Below, one piece after another: positions 1 through 9,042 of a stretch of DNA of 36,405 bases (the stretch's first letter is position 1; each line of letters starts with the position of its first letter). The notes below the pieces were generated by a model. The model was not told where the DNA came from. It did no database searches and worked only from the letters and a program-made list of their open reading frames with translations. The translations under genes and the position numbers were made by a program. The stretch comes from Mesaphorura yosii (taxonomy: Eukaryota > Arthropoda > Collembola > Poduromorpha > Tullbergiidae). The stretch spans positions 1 through 36,405 of the forward strand of contig WIXG01000584.1 in the NCBI GenBank assembly GCA_009869945.1, in the 5' to 3' direction.

Positions 1-15
1 CGTGCTTTGCAATGC

Positions 16-155
16 CGTACCTCTTTTGGAGGTACCATTGATGACAAAGGCCTTTTTAAAACGGTACCGTTCTCGTTTTACCATTCTAGCGGTACCCTTC
101 CAGAAGGTACCCTTCTTCCGGTACCGTTATTTGCTGGTACCCTTTCGGTCGGGTC
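16..155. repeat. Degenerate ~15-bp minisatellite built on GGTACC
   Basis: Six exact GGTACC hexamers start at 31, 63, 91, 106, 120 and 136, with decayed copies near 16, 77 and 150. The spacings are about 15 bp or multiples of it. Chance would give far fewer than one such site in 120 bp. The flanking bases are T/C-rich on the + strand. There is no coding sense in it. Confidence 0.65.
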
Positions 156-517
156 CCTTTAACCCGCAATTCGAAATTCTGAGCTATGAATTCTGAATTC
201 TGACAACTTTTCTGAAACTGGGTTCTGGTCAAGACGTGCCGTTTCGCAGTCGGGTCAGCCTTCATTTTTTTTCGTAATTTTGTCACTGCAAGTGCCATTT
301 TCTCATGCCAAATATGATCCTCCGCATCTTACCATGTGAGCGCGTGTGCTAAAGTTTGCTCAGTGCGAGAAGTGGATCGAACATGTAACAACCCAACCCG
401 AAAGTTTGCCTTGCATAGAAGTTGTTTAATGAGTCGGTTAGTTAATCGTGCGACAAAGTAACCGAGAGTCCGAGTGGACAGGTCTTATTTCTGTGGTGAT
501 TGCATCTGAAGGAGGTG

Positions 518-523
518 TTTATT
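518..523 (-). terminator. Poly(A) signal of the glucosylceramidase gene
   Basis: AATAAA on the minus strand begins only 7 nt beyond the stop codon, so the 3' UTR is probably very short. Confidence 0.6.
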
Positions 524-529
524 TGTTGT

Positions 530-2417
530 TCAGAAGTAGAGCCACGAGTTGAAGGAGCGGGGGCCGACCTCCACTCGGAGGGTGCCTCGTTCGGGGTCTT
601 GGACGAGGACGCTCTGGGACGTGTCCATGGCGTTGAGGGAGACGATGGCGATGGCTCCATCGGGGCGCTGGAAGACGCCCGCCTTGAACTGGTTGTTGCC
701 GACAAGGCCGCCGAGATGTCTGGAGCCGGGGGCGACGAACTTGGAGAAGTGCCCGATGGCGTAGAAGCAGGGATTCTTGTACCACTTTCCCTGGGCCGCG
801 TCGACGTGGATGGGGGCGGAGCGGTGGGAGATGGACCAGTTTGGGCCACCCTCCATGTCGAGGGCGAGGTTCCAGTCGACCCAGCCGGCGACTGAGTGGG
901 TGATGTCGTCGATGATGTCGTGGAAGTAGGCCTCTGCGATGCCCCACTCGCCGAGCCCAATCACGTCGAGACTGGAGACCATCGAGGCCTCGGTGTAGAG
1001 GAAGAATTTGTCGGGGTACTGAGCAAGCACCTCGTCGAATAGCTCGGGGCCGTACTGACCGTTGAAGTACCAGTGCACCGCCGCTCCAGACACGTACTTG
1101 TTCGCATCCGGATCCGCGTAAATGGCGGCCACCCAGTCAGGAACGTCTAGGAAATCAGATTCGCATTTTCGTTAAATTCCAGCCGCCTCCATGCATCCAG
1201 GATAATGCTTAGAAATCAGGAGTGTCCCAAGTGGTTACCAAAGCGGTTGTGGTCGAGCATCATGAGCTTCAGCTTGTCTGGTGTGTAGCCAGCTCGCTCG
1301 AGGTTCGGTCCGAGATGGAATTTGATCAGGTCCCGCTCCATCGTGGCGTTGAAAGCACAGGAGTTCCACGGGTGATCGCCCCTAAACTCTCGCCCCGGGG
1401 AATTAAATAGAGTTTAGATAATTAGATGACTTGAAAGTTTTTGATTTCATTCCAGTCTGCCAAGTTGCACCCCGCATAATTGATCGTGTTTAGCTTACTC
1501 ACCACGTACTTGGTTCGTTCTGGATGGTGAGTCCCCACATGTCTACGCCAGCAGCTTTGTACTCGTCCAGGAACCTAGGCACAAGAGCGCATAATGTGAT
1601 TCCTAGTGGGAGTTCAGAGGTCGATCATTTCGCTGGTGGGGATGTGTCGCCCACCTGACGAGGTATTTGGCGTAGGTCTCCCAGTAGATGGAGCCCGCGT
1701 ACTCTTTCAGGGAGCCCGTGCCGTTGAGCATGTTGTTGGTCTTCATCCAGGCGGGGGGACTCCAGGAGGACCCGAACCACTTGGTCGGGTGCGCAGCCAC
1801 CTCCGTCGCCAGCTTCAGCTGCGGGATTTTGTAGACCGTGTCCTCCGGCTGCAGGCTGAAGAACTGAAAAAGATAGAGGTAGAAAGTTCAGGGCCTGATT
1901 TCCTCCTCCGCCGTCCTCCCCGTACCTCGAGGCCAAAGTCGTCGGGGTGGTCGTCGTCGTAGGAGTAGGGGCGTGTGGAGAAGTCTGAGCCCGAGACGGT
2001 GACTCTGCCAAAGACGAGTTGGATCCCCGTCTCTGCGAAGTACGACTCGTAGATGGTGCGCTGTTGTGCGGGTGGGAGGGCGCCCACGACGATGGCTGCC
2101 GAGTCGGAGAAGGAGACACCGAAGCCCTGCACCTCGTGCTTCCGGACGCCCCGCTCCACGTTGATGATCCAGTTGGGCACCCCGCCCGTCGTGTTGAACG
2201 GCTGGTCGTAGCGCGTCAGGCGTTTCACCGAGTCGCGAGCACTCTCAAAGATCTGGGCGACTCCTTCGGGGGTGCGTTGGATGGGGTCGAGGGAGTCGCA
2301 ATGGGCGGCGGTGCAGGTGCACACGAAGGAGTCGTGCCCGAAGCGCTCTGGGTCGCAGGGCAAGGCGCCGAGGGTGGCGTGCACGGCCGCAAGGAGGAGG
2401 GCGAGGGTGAGTCGCAT
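530..2417 (-). CDS. GBA: Lysosomal glucosylceramidase (acid beta-glucosidase, GH30)
   Basis: It hydrolyses glucosylceramide to glucose and ceramide in the lysosome. Five exons (minus order 2417-1926, 1863-1655, 1574-1503, 1381-1239, 1146-530) join in phase to 510 aa, close to the usual family length. The N-terminus MRLTLALLLAAVHATLGA is a signal peptide. The general acid/base Glu lies in TIQNEP (about residue 254) and the nucleophile Glu in FLYTEAS (about 358). The segment DWNLALDMEGGPNW is a family signature, and the C-terminal beta-sandwich ends SFNSWLYF. Four introns of 62 to 121 nt have GT-AG ends. A saposin-type activator is needed in animals; none is seen here. The gene is divergent from the ML-domain gene. 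Identity is clear; exon edges are inferred from splice signals and phase. Confidence 0.93.
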
Positions 2418-3019
2418 GGTGGCTGATTGGTTTGGTTGGGCTAGGCGATTGACTGGCTGCCGGACTCGTGTGGCGGGTGCTTTTAATGCTTCGAACTGAG
2501 CTGTGGCACGGAGCTGTCAGCGTGATGGATTGTGGGTGAGGATTTGTCCAGCCTGAGTTGTGTTGTGGCCTTTGTTTGGTGCCGAGTTGTCGAGTGGGTC
2601 ACGGGTCCCTGAGCCAGACTCCGCTCTCAGGACACTCGGCCCCGGCGTTGCAGGTAGGATGAATGTGTCACGCAAAATTCGTGCTCGAGATCGCTTGTCG
2701 GATTAGCTTCGTAAGGTGAGGTCACACAGAACTGGGCCAATGATTGATTTACGGTGATGATTGGTTTGGCTGGAGCATCGGGCAATGCGTGCTCGCTGTG
2801 CTGAAGTGGATTCCTAGGCAGAGAGCCGTCAGCCGAGAGATTAGTGATTGATTGATTGATGGGTTGTCGACGTGTTTATGTCACGGGGCTGCTGAATGGC
2901 TGCCACGTCGCCTTAAACCGACACTGCCCTTCAGAACCGCTTCCATTCCGCAATTGACAATTGCAAACTGCACTCCGACTCTTCCAGCTGCCAAGTTTCC
3001 TCTCTTCTCCTTTCTCGTC
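2418..3019. other. Divergent intergenic region with (TGAT)4
   Basis: About 600 bp separate the start codons of the glucosylceramidase (minus) and the ML gene (plus). They must hold both promoters. A perfect (TGAT)4 run lies at 2845-2860. No further gene is recognised. Confidence 0.5.
2481..2486 (-). promoter_or_regulatory. Possible TATA-like element of the glucosylceramidase gene
   Basis: TTAAAA on the minus strand lies about 65 nt upstream of the ATG, with CAGTCAATC roughly 30 nt downstream as a candidate initiator. This is a weak match. Confidence 0.3.
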
Positions 3020-3663
3020 ATGATGCTTCGAGCGTTGTTGCTAGTGTGCGTGGTTGGCGTGTGCGGAGCCGCGGAGGTGGCCGTCTCGGGGTTCTCTGTT
3101 GGGAGATCGGCGGCGGCGCTCCTCGGCCCGGGGACGCGTGCTCTGGACGGGCTGATTACTTGTGGGTCTGCGGCCAACATTCGTGACGTGAGTTTCGAGG
3201 ACTGTGGGCGGACGCCGTGCGAGGCGCAGGTGGGGCGGCAGTACCGGATCGAGGTGCAGTTCGTGCCGAGTGAGTACCCACCCGAGTAGCCTGACTTTAG
3301 TTCCCTCTCATTTGGCGCGTGTTGCCTGCAGGTCGTTCGTACGAGAGTCTTGAGCTGGTGATCGACCTGTTCACGAACGAGGGCGTGGAAGCGATTCTTC
3401 GGGGGGAGATCCCCGACAGCGACGTGGAGGCGGGGAGGCAGTACACCTTCGGCTTCACCATCACCACCACCGGCGCCTTCAAGGGGGTCAGAGCCAGACA
3501 CGTTCTCTCCAATCCAGTCTCTGACTAATTCTATCATTGCCTTTCGGTTGAATCGTTTCTTTGATTGTTGCAGGCTGCGAACATTCTCTTCCGCGTGTTC
3601 GGAGTGGAGCAGATGGACGAGATCTGCTTCATCGTGGGCGTCAACGTCATCGAGCTAGCCTAA
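3020..3663 (+). CDS. Secreted ML-domain (NPC2/MD-2-related) lipid-binding protein
   Basis: Exons 3020-3269, 3332-3486 and 3574-3663 join in phase (introns 62 and 87 nt) to 164 aa. The first ATG of an ATG-ATG pair opens a signal peptide (MMLRALLLVCVVGVCGA). The mature part has the ML hallmark: CGS, then DC and PC within 20 residues, then a basic strand ending QFVPS. The last strand carries EICFIVGVNVIEL where NPC2 has its C-terminal Cys. Only four core cysteines are visible, so the middle NPC2 disulfide seems absent. Such proteins bind sterols, fatty acids, glycolipids or pheromones; the ligand cannot be read here. An AATAAA lies at 3723. An upstream in-frame ATG at 2852 exists but would bury the signal peptide. 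Confidence 0.82.
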
Positions 3664-3722
3664 CTGGACCCATGAATTCCCCGGCCTGTGACATCGGAGG
3701 AGTCATGCTTCAAATGCCTGTT

Positions 3723-3728
3723 AATAAA
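3723..3728 (+). terminator. Poly(A) signal of the ML-domain gene
   Basis: AATAAA lies 60 nt after the stop codon. Confidence 0.55.
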
Positions 3729-4111
3729 TTCGACTGTTGTTTTTCCATGAGCGCTGCATTCAATTCGGCAGTCATTTCGTCATTCGTGCCTCTCGAGAAC
3801 GGTGACAGCTGGCCAGCGTGACGATAATCGCGATAAGCCTCGCTCATCCTCACGGCTTTGACGTACTTCGCTCGCTGATCCGCTCGATCTCGTTGGTTGG
3901 GTGCTTATCGAGCTGCCTTTGGCTTCGCCCGACCTTGAGTAGCATTCTCGTTGCATTCTCGTCGCATTCTCGTCGCTCTTTCGCTTTAGGTTCGCTAACG
4001 TGTGGGCGCCCACACGACGACCATGGCCAAATGCGCAACTGCTCACCGCGTTGAGCTCTTGAATTTGGCGTTTGTCCTTTAGCCGCCCAAAATGGAGCAA
4101 AAGGCGAGCGC

Positions 4112-4147
4112 ATAAAAGGCGAATTTGGGCCAACCAAGCGTGTCTCA
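4112..4147 (+). promoter_or_regulatory. TATA box and initiator of the following small gene
   Basis: ATAAAAG at 4112 is followed about 32 nt later by TCAGC (4144-4148), the usual TATA-to-start spacing. The start would give a non-coding first exon of about 245 nt ending at a GTGAGT donor near 4392; the acceptor TTTCAG at 4430-4435 precedes the ATG. Confidence 0.45.
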
Positions 4148-4442
4148 GCTTCTCGTCCCACCTGCACACTCACCAGTCATTCTCAGTTATTCTGCACTCG
4201 TTTCGTCTGTGGCTGTGTCTTTGAGCCTTGAGAGGTTTCCTTTTAAGGAGCGGACGGCTTCGCTTCGTCATCGCCTCCTTTGCGAGTCCCGAAAGCGCGT
4301 TCTTCACAGTTGCTGCCCATTCTTCGTTCTGCGCTGCGCACGCACGCATCGAGTCTTTGTCTCTCGTCTCTGTTCATTGGATCCGTCGACTGTGAGTTGG
4401 TGGTGAACTCTTTCTCGGGTGTTGGGGTATTTCAGGAGCGTG

Positions 4443-5057
4443 ATGGGTAGCGAGTACCGTCGTTCGTACGAGGAGCAGGAGCAGGAGCTGTACCAGAGCA
4501 GCTCCGAGACCCACTCCTACGGGACCAGACAACCACACATGGTAAAGAAACAAGAAAAGAGTTCTCAGTCCGGATTCACTCACATTCAGTCTCTTTCTAA
4601 CCTCTCGTTTCTCCTTAGACGCTGTACAACTCTGTGATTGAGGAGAAGATTGTCATCGAGCAGGTGGACACGAGCAGGAGCAGACGTCTCCAGGAACTTC
4701 GGGTAAACTAACAGCCCCAAAGGAGGGCGGTGTCAGGTTGACTGCCAAGGGCAGAGGTCAAAGTCCCATTCTAAGGTAGCGGAGAGTAGACAAGGGTTCG
4801 CTAGGTTTAGGGCAGGTAGGCAGGGTCGTTGCAGGGCCGGAGGAGTTGGGAGGAGGTGGGGCCGGGAAGAGGAGGACCACTCACACGGCGAGCGACAGTC
4901 TCCTTCGACGTCTGTGCACGCACAGGTGAGTCTGGCGAGCCAGGTGAACGTCTCGGGCGAAGAACTCAGTGCTCAATGCTCACTTGGATGTGTTTGGTTC
5001 GTAGATGCGGAGCTGCTCTCGCCTCCACGGCGCACCGCCGACTTCAATTCAATGTAA
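4443..5057 (+). CDS. Small hypothetical protein, polar and basic
   Basis: I do not recognise this gene. ATG at 4443 follows a spliced 5' UTR. Exons 4443-4541, 4619-4702, 4835-4925 and 5005-5057 join in phase to 108 aa, each bounded by good GT-AG signals. The N-terminus is Glu/Gln/Ser/Tyr-rich (MGSEYRRSYEEQEQELYQ), followed by a predicted amphipathic stretch with IEEKIVIEQVD and an Arg-rich C-terminal half. No signal peptide or membrane segment is seen. The third intron could be retained, ending the protein after LQELRVN, so two isoforms are possible. AATAAA at 5090 follows the stop. The last two exons are less certain than the first two. Confidence 0.5.
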
Positions 5058-5063
5058 CATGTT

Positions 5064-5069
5064 TTTATT
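5064..5069 (-). terminator. Poly(A) signal of the CX6C peptide gene
   Basis: AATAAA on the minus strand lies about 50 nt past the stop at 5118 and upstream of the opposing gene's own signal at 5090, so the two 3' UTRs overlap. Confidence 0.5.
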
Positions 5070-5089
5070 CTTTGCACAAGTTTGACTTG

Positions 5090-5095
5090 AATAAA
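5090..5095 (+). terminator. Poly(A) signal of the small hypothetical gene
   Basis: AATAAA begins 33 nt after the TAA at 5055-5057. Confidence 0.55.
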
Positions 5096-5117
5096 TGAAA
5101 TTTTAAACCCTCGGTGT

Positions 5118-5498
5118 TTAGTATTTTATATTGGGGCAGTGTTGTGGTGCGAGTGAGCAGAGGAGGGCTTCCTCCTCGACCGCGTCGCCCATACCCTCCT
5201 CGTCCTGGCAGCTCTCGTTGAACGTCTGACAACTCAACACGTCACCGGACTCTGAAATCATGCCAACAAAGGTGATGTGAACAATTGAGACTTGTGGAAC
5301 CTGCCCTTGGCCTTATTCCAGTCTGTTGGGCTGACCTTTGCATTGCTGGAGGAGTTGCGCGCAAGACGCTGCCTCTACGACCACCGTGTCGTCTTCCTCA
5401 GACCCAGGCTCTTGGTTGCCTCCATTCGGGTGGAGTGGCGTCGCGAGTGTAGTTGCGAGGAGGAGGGCGAGTGCGACGAGTTCCTTCGTGAGCTTCAT
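5118..5498 (-). CDS. Small secreted peptide with three CX6C motifs
   Basis: No family is recognised. Exons 5498-5336 and 5251-5118 join in phase (84-nt intron) to 98 aa. The start is the Met of MKLTKELVALALLLATTLA, a clear signal peptide; in-frame codons further upstream lie before the TATA-derived start. After an acidic Pro/Gly spacer the mature part has exactly six cysteines spaced CX6C-X8-CX6C-X16-CX6C and is Glu/Asp-rich, with helix-favouring stretches (CAQLLQQC; EEEALLC). The pattern suggests a disulfide-tied helical bundle. It could be a peptide hormone, defence or carrier protein; nothing in the sequence decides. A TATA box sits at the expected distance upstream. Confidence 0.65.
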
Positions 5499-5541
5499 TG
5501 CTGCGGGTTGAGTTGAATTGGCGACTGGCCTCTGGTTTGGC

Positions 5542-5547
5542 TTTATA
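5542..5547 (-). promoter_or_regulatory. TATA box of the CX6C peptide gene
   Basis: TATAAA on the minus strand lies about 50 nt upstream of the ATG. About 31-33 nt downstream is TTCAAC, a plausible initiator, giving a 5' UTR of only about 17 nt. Confidence 0.55.
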
Positions 5548-5756
5548 GACAGGTGCTCTCGTGGCTGTGCATTGATGAGTGTCGGTGAGTGAACTTGGCA
5601 GGCAGGAGAATGCGTGTTTGTTTGCATTGTGGCGTTCGGATGCTGATTGATGGTTCGTGCCTTCTCCGCTTCCTCCTTTCCACTCGACCCGTGAGTGTTG
5701 GCTGGGTGGGGCGGGTGGGGGTCTGCGTGTCATCGGCTAATCTACGACCATGCGTC

Positions 5757-5830
5757 CTCCTTCCTTCCAACTCTTCCTTTCTCCTTTCTCTCTTTCCTCT
5801 TCGTTCTCTCTTTCCTCTCTTCCTCCATTT
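5757..5830 (+). repeat. Polypyrimidine (TTCC/TCTC) tract
   Basis: About 70 nt of almost pure C/T on the + strand in the non-coding region between the CX6C peptide gene and the GTPase gene. The open frames across it are low-complexity Ser/Leu/Phe and not believable. Confidence 0.6.
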
Positions 5831-5945
5831 CTCGGTTTGTCAGTTGCTTTGCTGGTTGCTTCGCAGTCGGTCGTCTTTCTTTCGCGCCCTGCTTCTTTCT
5901 TTTCGTTTGCCTGCGTAGTTGCCGTGTTTCGTGTGCTGTGCTACC

Positions 5946-6270
5946 ATGAGCCTCGTCTCCTCCGTCTCGCAGGTAAGAACACAGGAACACGTAATTGCGC
6001 TCTCGGAATTCCTCCGAGATCCATCAACTCAAATGAGCCAATAAAGAAACGTCGCTTCTAGCAATTTCACAAAAGTCGTTCGATCGTGGCCAAATTGCAG
6101 AATCGCAATTTGTGAGTAAGAATGTTTGCTGAGGATTCAATCAAGCCCAGTGGTTCGTGTCTGTCTTACAGAAAGAATGCGTGTCCAAAGCGATGAGTGC
6201 TGCCACTGTGAGGAGGCTGAAGTGGGTCATCGCAAAGTGCCCGCAGACACGCGACCAGCCAACGGTATGA
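5946..6270 (+). CDS. Candidate two-exon micro-ORF (41 aa)
   Basis: ATG at 5946 opens nine codons (MSLVSSVSQ) ending exactly at a strong CAG|GTAAGA donor. After a 199-nt intron with a pyrimidine-rich CTTACAG acceptor, exon 6172-6270 continues in phase for 32 codons (KECVSKAMSAATVRRLKW and on) to TGA. A GTATGA donor at 6265 could lead elsewhere. It may be a real small gene, a 5' exon of something downstream, or chance. No family is recognised. Confidence 0.22.
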
Positions 6271-7769
6271 TTCGCGCACTCTCCGCTTTCTTTCTCTGCT
6301 GCTGAGATTGCAAGTTATTGGGAATTGTAATCTGAGGAGATTAGGCATGTCGGAGTCCGAGTTCTGAACGTGCATTCTGCCGAGGTTGCATGAGGAGACA
6401 GCATTGCTGGTCAAGTCACGTCGTCCACATTTCATTTCTTCCACTCAACCATCATCGTTGTGCGGAGAGGCTCGCGTGCACGGTTGAGCGAAAGAGACTC
6501 CTCACTGTCTCATCGTTGAGTGTCTGTTTTGTGTGTTATCAGTTGTGAAGTGTGTTTGCGCTCTGCTGATTGTGATTTATTGATTTGTGTCGAGTGGAGG
6601 CCGAAATTCGGGATTTAATGGGATTTATGACTTTTATGTTTCTTGGACGTCAGCCGCAGAAGACGTCGAGAGTCGACATTTCGTAGGTCGGCTCTTTTCT
6701 TTCTGTGTGCTGGTTAGGCTGAGAGCCGAGTGCAAATGTTAGCTGGTTCCGACCTGTTTTATGGCTGTAATGAAACTATTTAAGGAGATGAAAGGTTTCA
6801 GTCGCAGATGAAAGAGCAGAGCTCCTACCTCCTTTCTCCGCACAAGTTGAGCGCTTGAGCTTTCTGAAGAGCCAGCAGCGAGAGAAACAGACGACAGCTT
6901 CTGGTTTCTAGCTGCCGAGTTGAGTGCTCAGCGTGTGGCAGATTGCGTCTCTTCATTTCCGAAACATTAATTAGTAATCCAAATTGCTTTCTCGTCCGCA
7001 ACCGCGAGCCCCTCCAATTAACACGCCAGAGTCAGCAGAAACAGCAGAAACAGCCGAACCAGCCCCCCAGCACGGAGACGAACCCCTCCGGACTCGCCTC
7101 GGCTCTTATGCTAATGCGTGGAGTCGAGATCAAAGCGAGCGTGATTGAGTGTGTGTGGCCGCGAGTAATTGGGAAGAGAGGCTAATTGCACAGTCACGGC
7201 AGAGCAGATGTCACTCGGGGAAATCAATCCAATGAGAAAGGAAGCAGAGAGAGAAGAAGTAGAGAGAGAGAGAGAGAGCGAAAGAAGGAGCGGAGAGCAT
7301 GCTAGGAAGACGGATCGATGCTTGTCGCTCTCTCCGCTTTCCCCGCTTTCTCCTTTTGCCCTGGATTCTGTTGTTCTGGGGAGATCATTATCCGCGTCCG
7401 TGATCCGCGTGCATGAATGTTGGATGAGCGGAAATGAGAAGACATCAACTTTGTTAATTATTCATTAAACTCGGGCCGAGTGCGCACCAGACAAAGAGAA
7501 ATTGGAAAAAGTTTCTCTCGAGCGTGAAGGCGACGCAAACTCGCGACGGAGCGCATAATCGCTTTCTCTACTGGGATCGGGTTCCCATCGATCTTCCTCT
7601 GACAACACTCACAGTACTCACAAACTCACCTGCAATGCGAACTACTCGAATGTTGACTCACAGGTGTGAGGAAGCTGAGTCAGCTGCAACCGGAGACGCC
7701 ACTCCACTATTTATTAAATTCCAACAACTCGTGGCTCATGTGTAACTTGACTCTGACTCTGATGCTGTA
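6271..7769. other. Non-coding upstream region of the GTPase gene
   Basis: No protein-like open frame is seen. It holds CTATTTAAG at 6776 with TCAGTC at 6798 (a poorly spaced possible core promoter) and an (AG)9 microsatellite at 7261-7278 within a longer purine tract. The acceptor TTTTCCCTCAG ending at 7785 suggests that a non-coding 5' exon of the GTPase gene lies somewhere here. Confidence 0.4.
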
Positions 7770-7802
7770 ATGTCTTTTCCCTCAGCGCTGTTGATTGCTG
7801 GG

Positions 7803-8698
7803 ATGGGTGACACGGAGCGGATTCGGGTGGTGACGATGGGCGGGGCGCGTGTTGGCAAGTCGGCGATCCTGCGGCGGTGGCTGGGCGGTCCCTTCCCGGA
7901 CAAGTACAAGCCGACGGTGGAGGAGCTGTATAACAAGGAGTACGACTTCGGGACGACGACGCTGCGGGTGGACTTCCTTGACACGGCGGGCGACTCGCAG
8001 TTCCCCGCCATGCGGCGCCTCTCCATCTCCTCCGCCCACGCCTTCCTCCTCGTCTACGCCGCCGACGACGCTCGGAGCTTCGACGCCTTGAAGGCCTGCC
8101 TCGAGGAGATCCGCGAGCAGCGCGCCGACTTCACCTCCATCCCCATCGTCATCGCAGGCAACAAGATCGATCTCCTCCCCGTCGCCGTCCACGAGGACGA
8201 GGTCGACGAGTGGCTCACCCACCTCCCCCGACTCAAGTAAATAAATCAGCCACCTCCTCACCCATCTGTTGCCTACCTCCACTGTGTAATCTCGTTATTC
8301 TCCCTCTCTTGATAGATGTCGGGTGTTGGAGTGCAGTGCGAAGGACGAGCGTGGGATCAGCGACCTCTTTCGTTCCTTCCTTACCCTCGCCAAAATCTCC
8401 CTCCCCAGCCCCACTGGGCTCAAGCGACGCTCCAGCGCTTACCACAGCCGCAACAAGGGGGGACGTGGGGAGGGTGGCGGGAGCGGGGAGCAGTTCCTCG
8501 CCGCCGAGGACGCCTCCCGCTCGAAGCCCCGCAGTCGGAGTCTCATCAGGCGCTCCAGCAGGTAAGCACTAATTATTGGTCGGGTTTAGTCACTCCATGT
8601 ACTCCACGTTCACAATTTAATCAATTGGCAGAAAGGCGAAGGAGCAGGTTCGTGACGCGAGCACGGGCGCCGGAGGCGGCGACTGCGCCATCAACTGA
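7803..8698 (+). CDS. Ras-dva/Dexras-like small GTPase with CaaX box
   Basis: Exons 7803-8236, 8316-8561 and 8632-8698 join in phase to 248 aa. G1 is GGARVGKS (13-20), the switch I Thr is in KPTVEEL (38), G3 is DTAGDSQ (60-66), G4 is NKID (120-123) and G5 is ECSAK. The stretches TVEELYNKEYD and FPAMRRLSI are typical of Ras-dva and Dexras/Rhes rather than classical Ras. The residue after DTAG is Asp, not the catalytic Gln, as is common in this branch. A long basic Ser/Arg/Gly tail ends in Cys-Ala-Ile-Asn, a CaaX prenylation signal, so the protein should sit on membranes. An in-frame ATG at 7770 lies upstream of a good acceptor, so 7803 is preferred. It is convergent with the chitinase. Confidence 0.85.
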
Positions 8699-8965
8699 CG
8701 AGCTTCTTCGGAGGAGGAGGTGAGAAGAGGAGGGATAATTGGGAGAAGTAGCAGAGAGCAATGTTTAGTAGAGTCGGAGTTGTGCTCTGCTCCGCATTCG
8801 TCCATGGCGCTCCCTCGGGAGTGCCCGCGACCACAACGAGATCACTCAGGCGGACCACACGCGTCGTCGCGGCTGCGTCTTATCAGTCAGACCAGGTAGA
8901 GGTAGTTTCTAGTTAGGCTTAGGCGTCTGATCGCTGACCAAATCCACAGGAAAGACATTTCAGAG

Positions 8966-8971
8966 TTTATT
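8966..8971 (-). terminator. Poly(A) signal of the chitinase gene
   Basis: AATAAA on the minus strand, 72 nt beyond the chitinase stop. Confidence 0.55.
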
Positions 8972-9000
8972 CATTCTACGACAATCATAATTGAGCATTA

Positions 9001-9006
9001 AATAAA
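9001..9006 (+). terminator. Possible poly(A) signal of the GTPase gene
   Basis: AATAAA about 300 nt after the GTPase stop and past the opposing chitinase signal at 8966, so the two 3' UTRs would overlap. Confidence 0.4.
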
Positions 9007-9042
9007 TATAAGTGTTGAGTGTACAAGTCCATTGCCTTCACT

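Noticed and set aside
442..960. Ser/Pro/Thr-rich frame and its neighbours
   Set aside because: Alternative frames of the last glucosylceramidase exon.
2852..3019. In-frame upstream ATG of the ML-domain gene
   Set aside because: Using it would place 56 polar residues before the signal peptide, which ML proteins do not have.
6776..6803. CTATTTAAG plus TCAGTC as a core promoter
   Set aside because: The spacing is only about 23 nt, too short for a normal TATA-initiator pair, and no exon could be tied to it.
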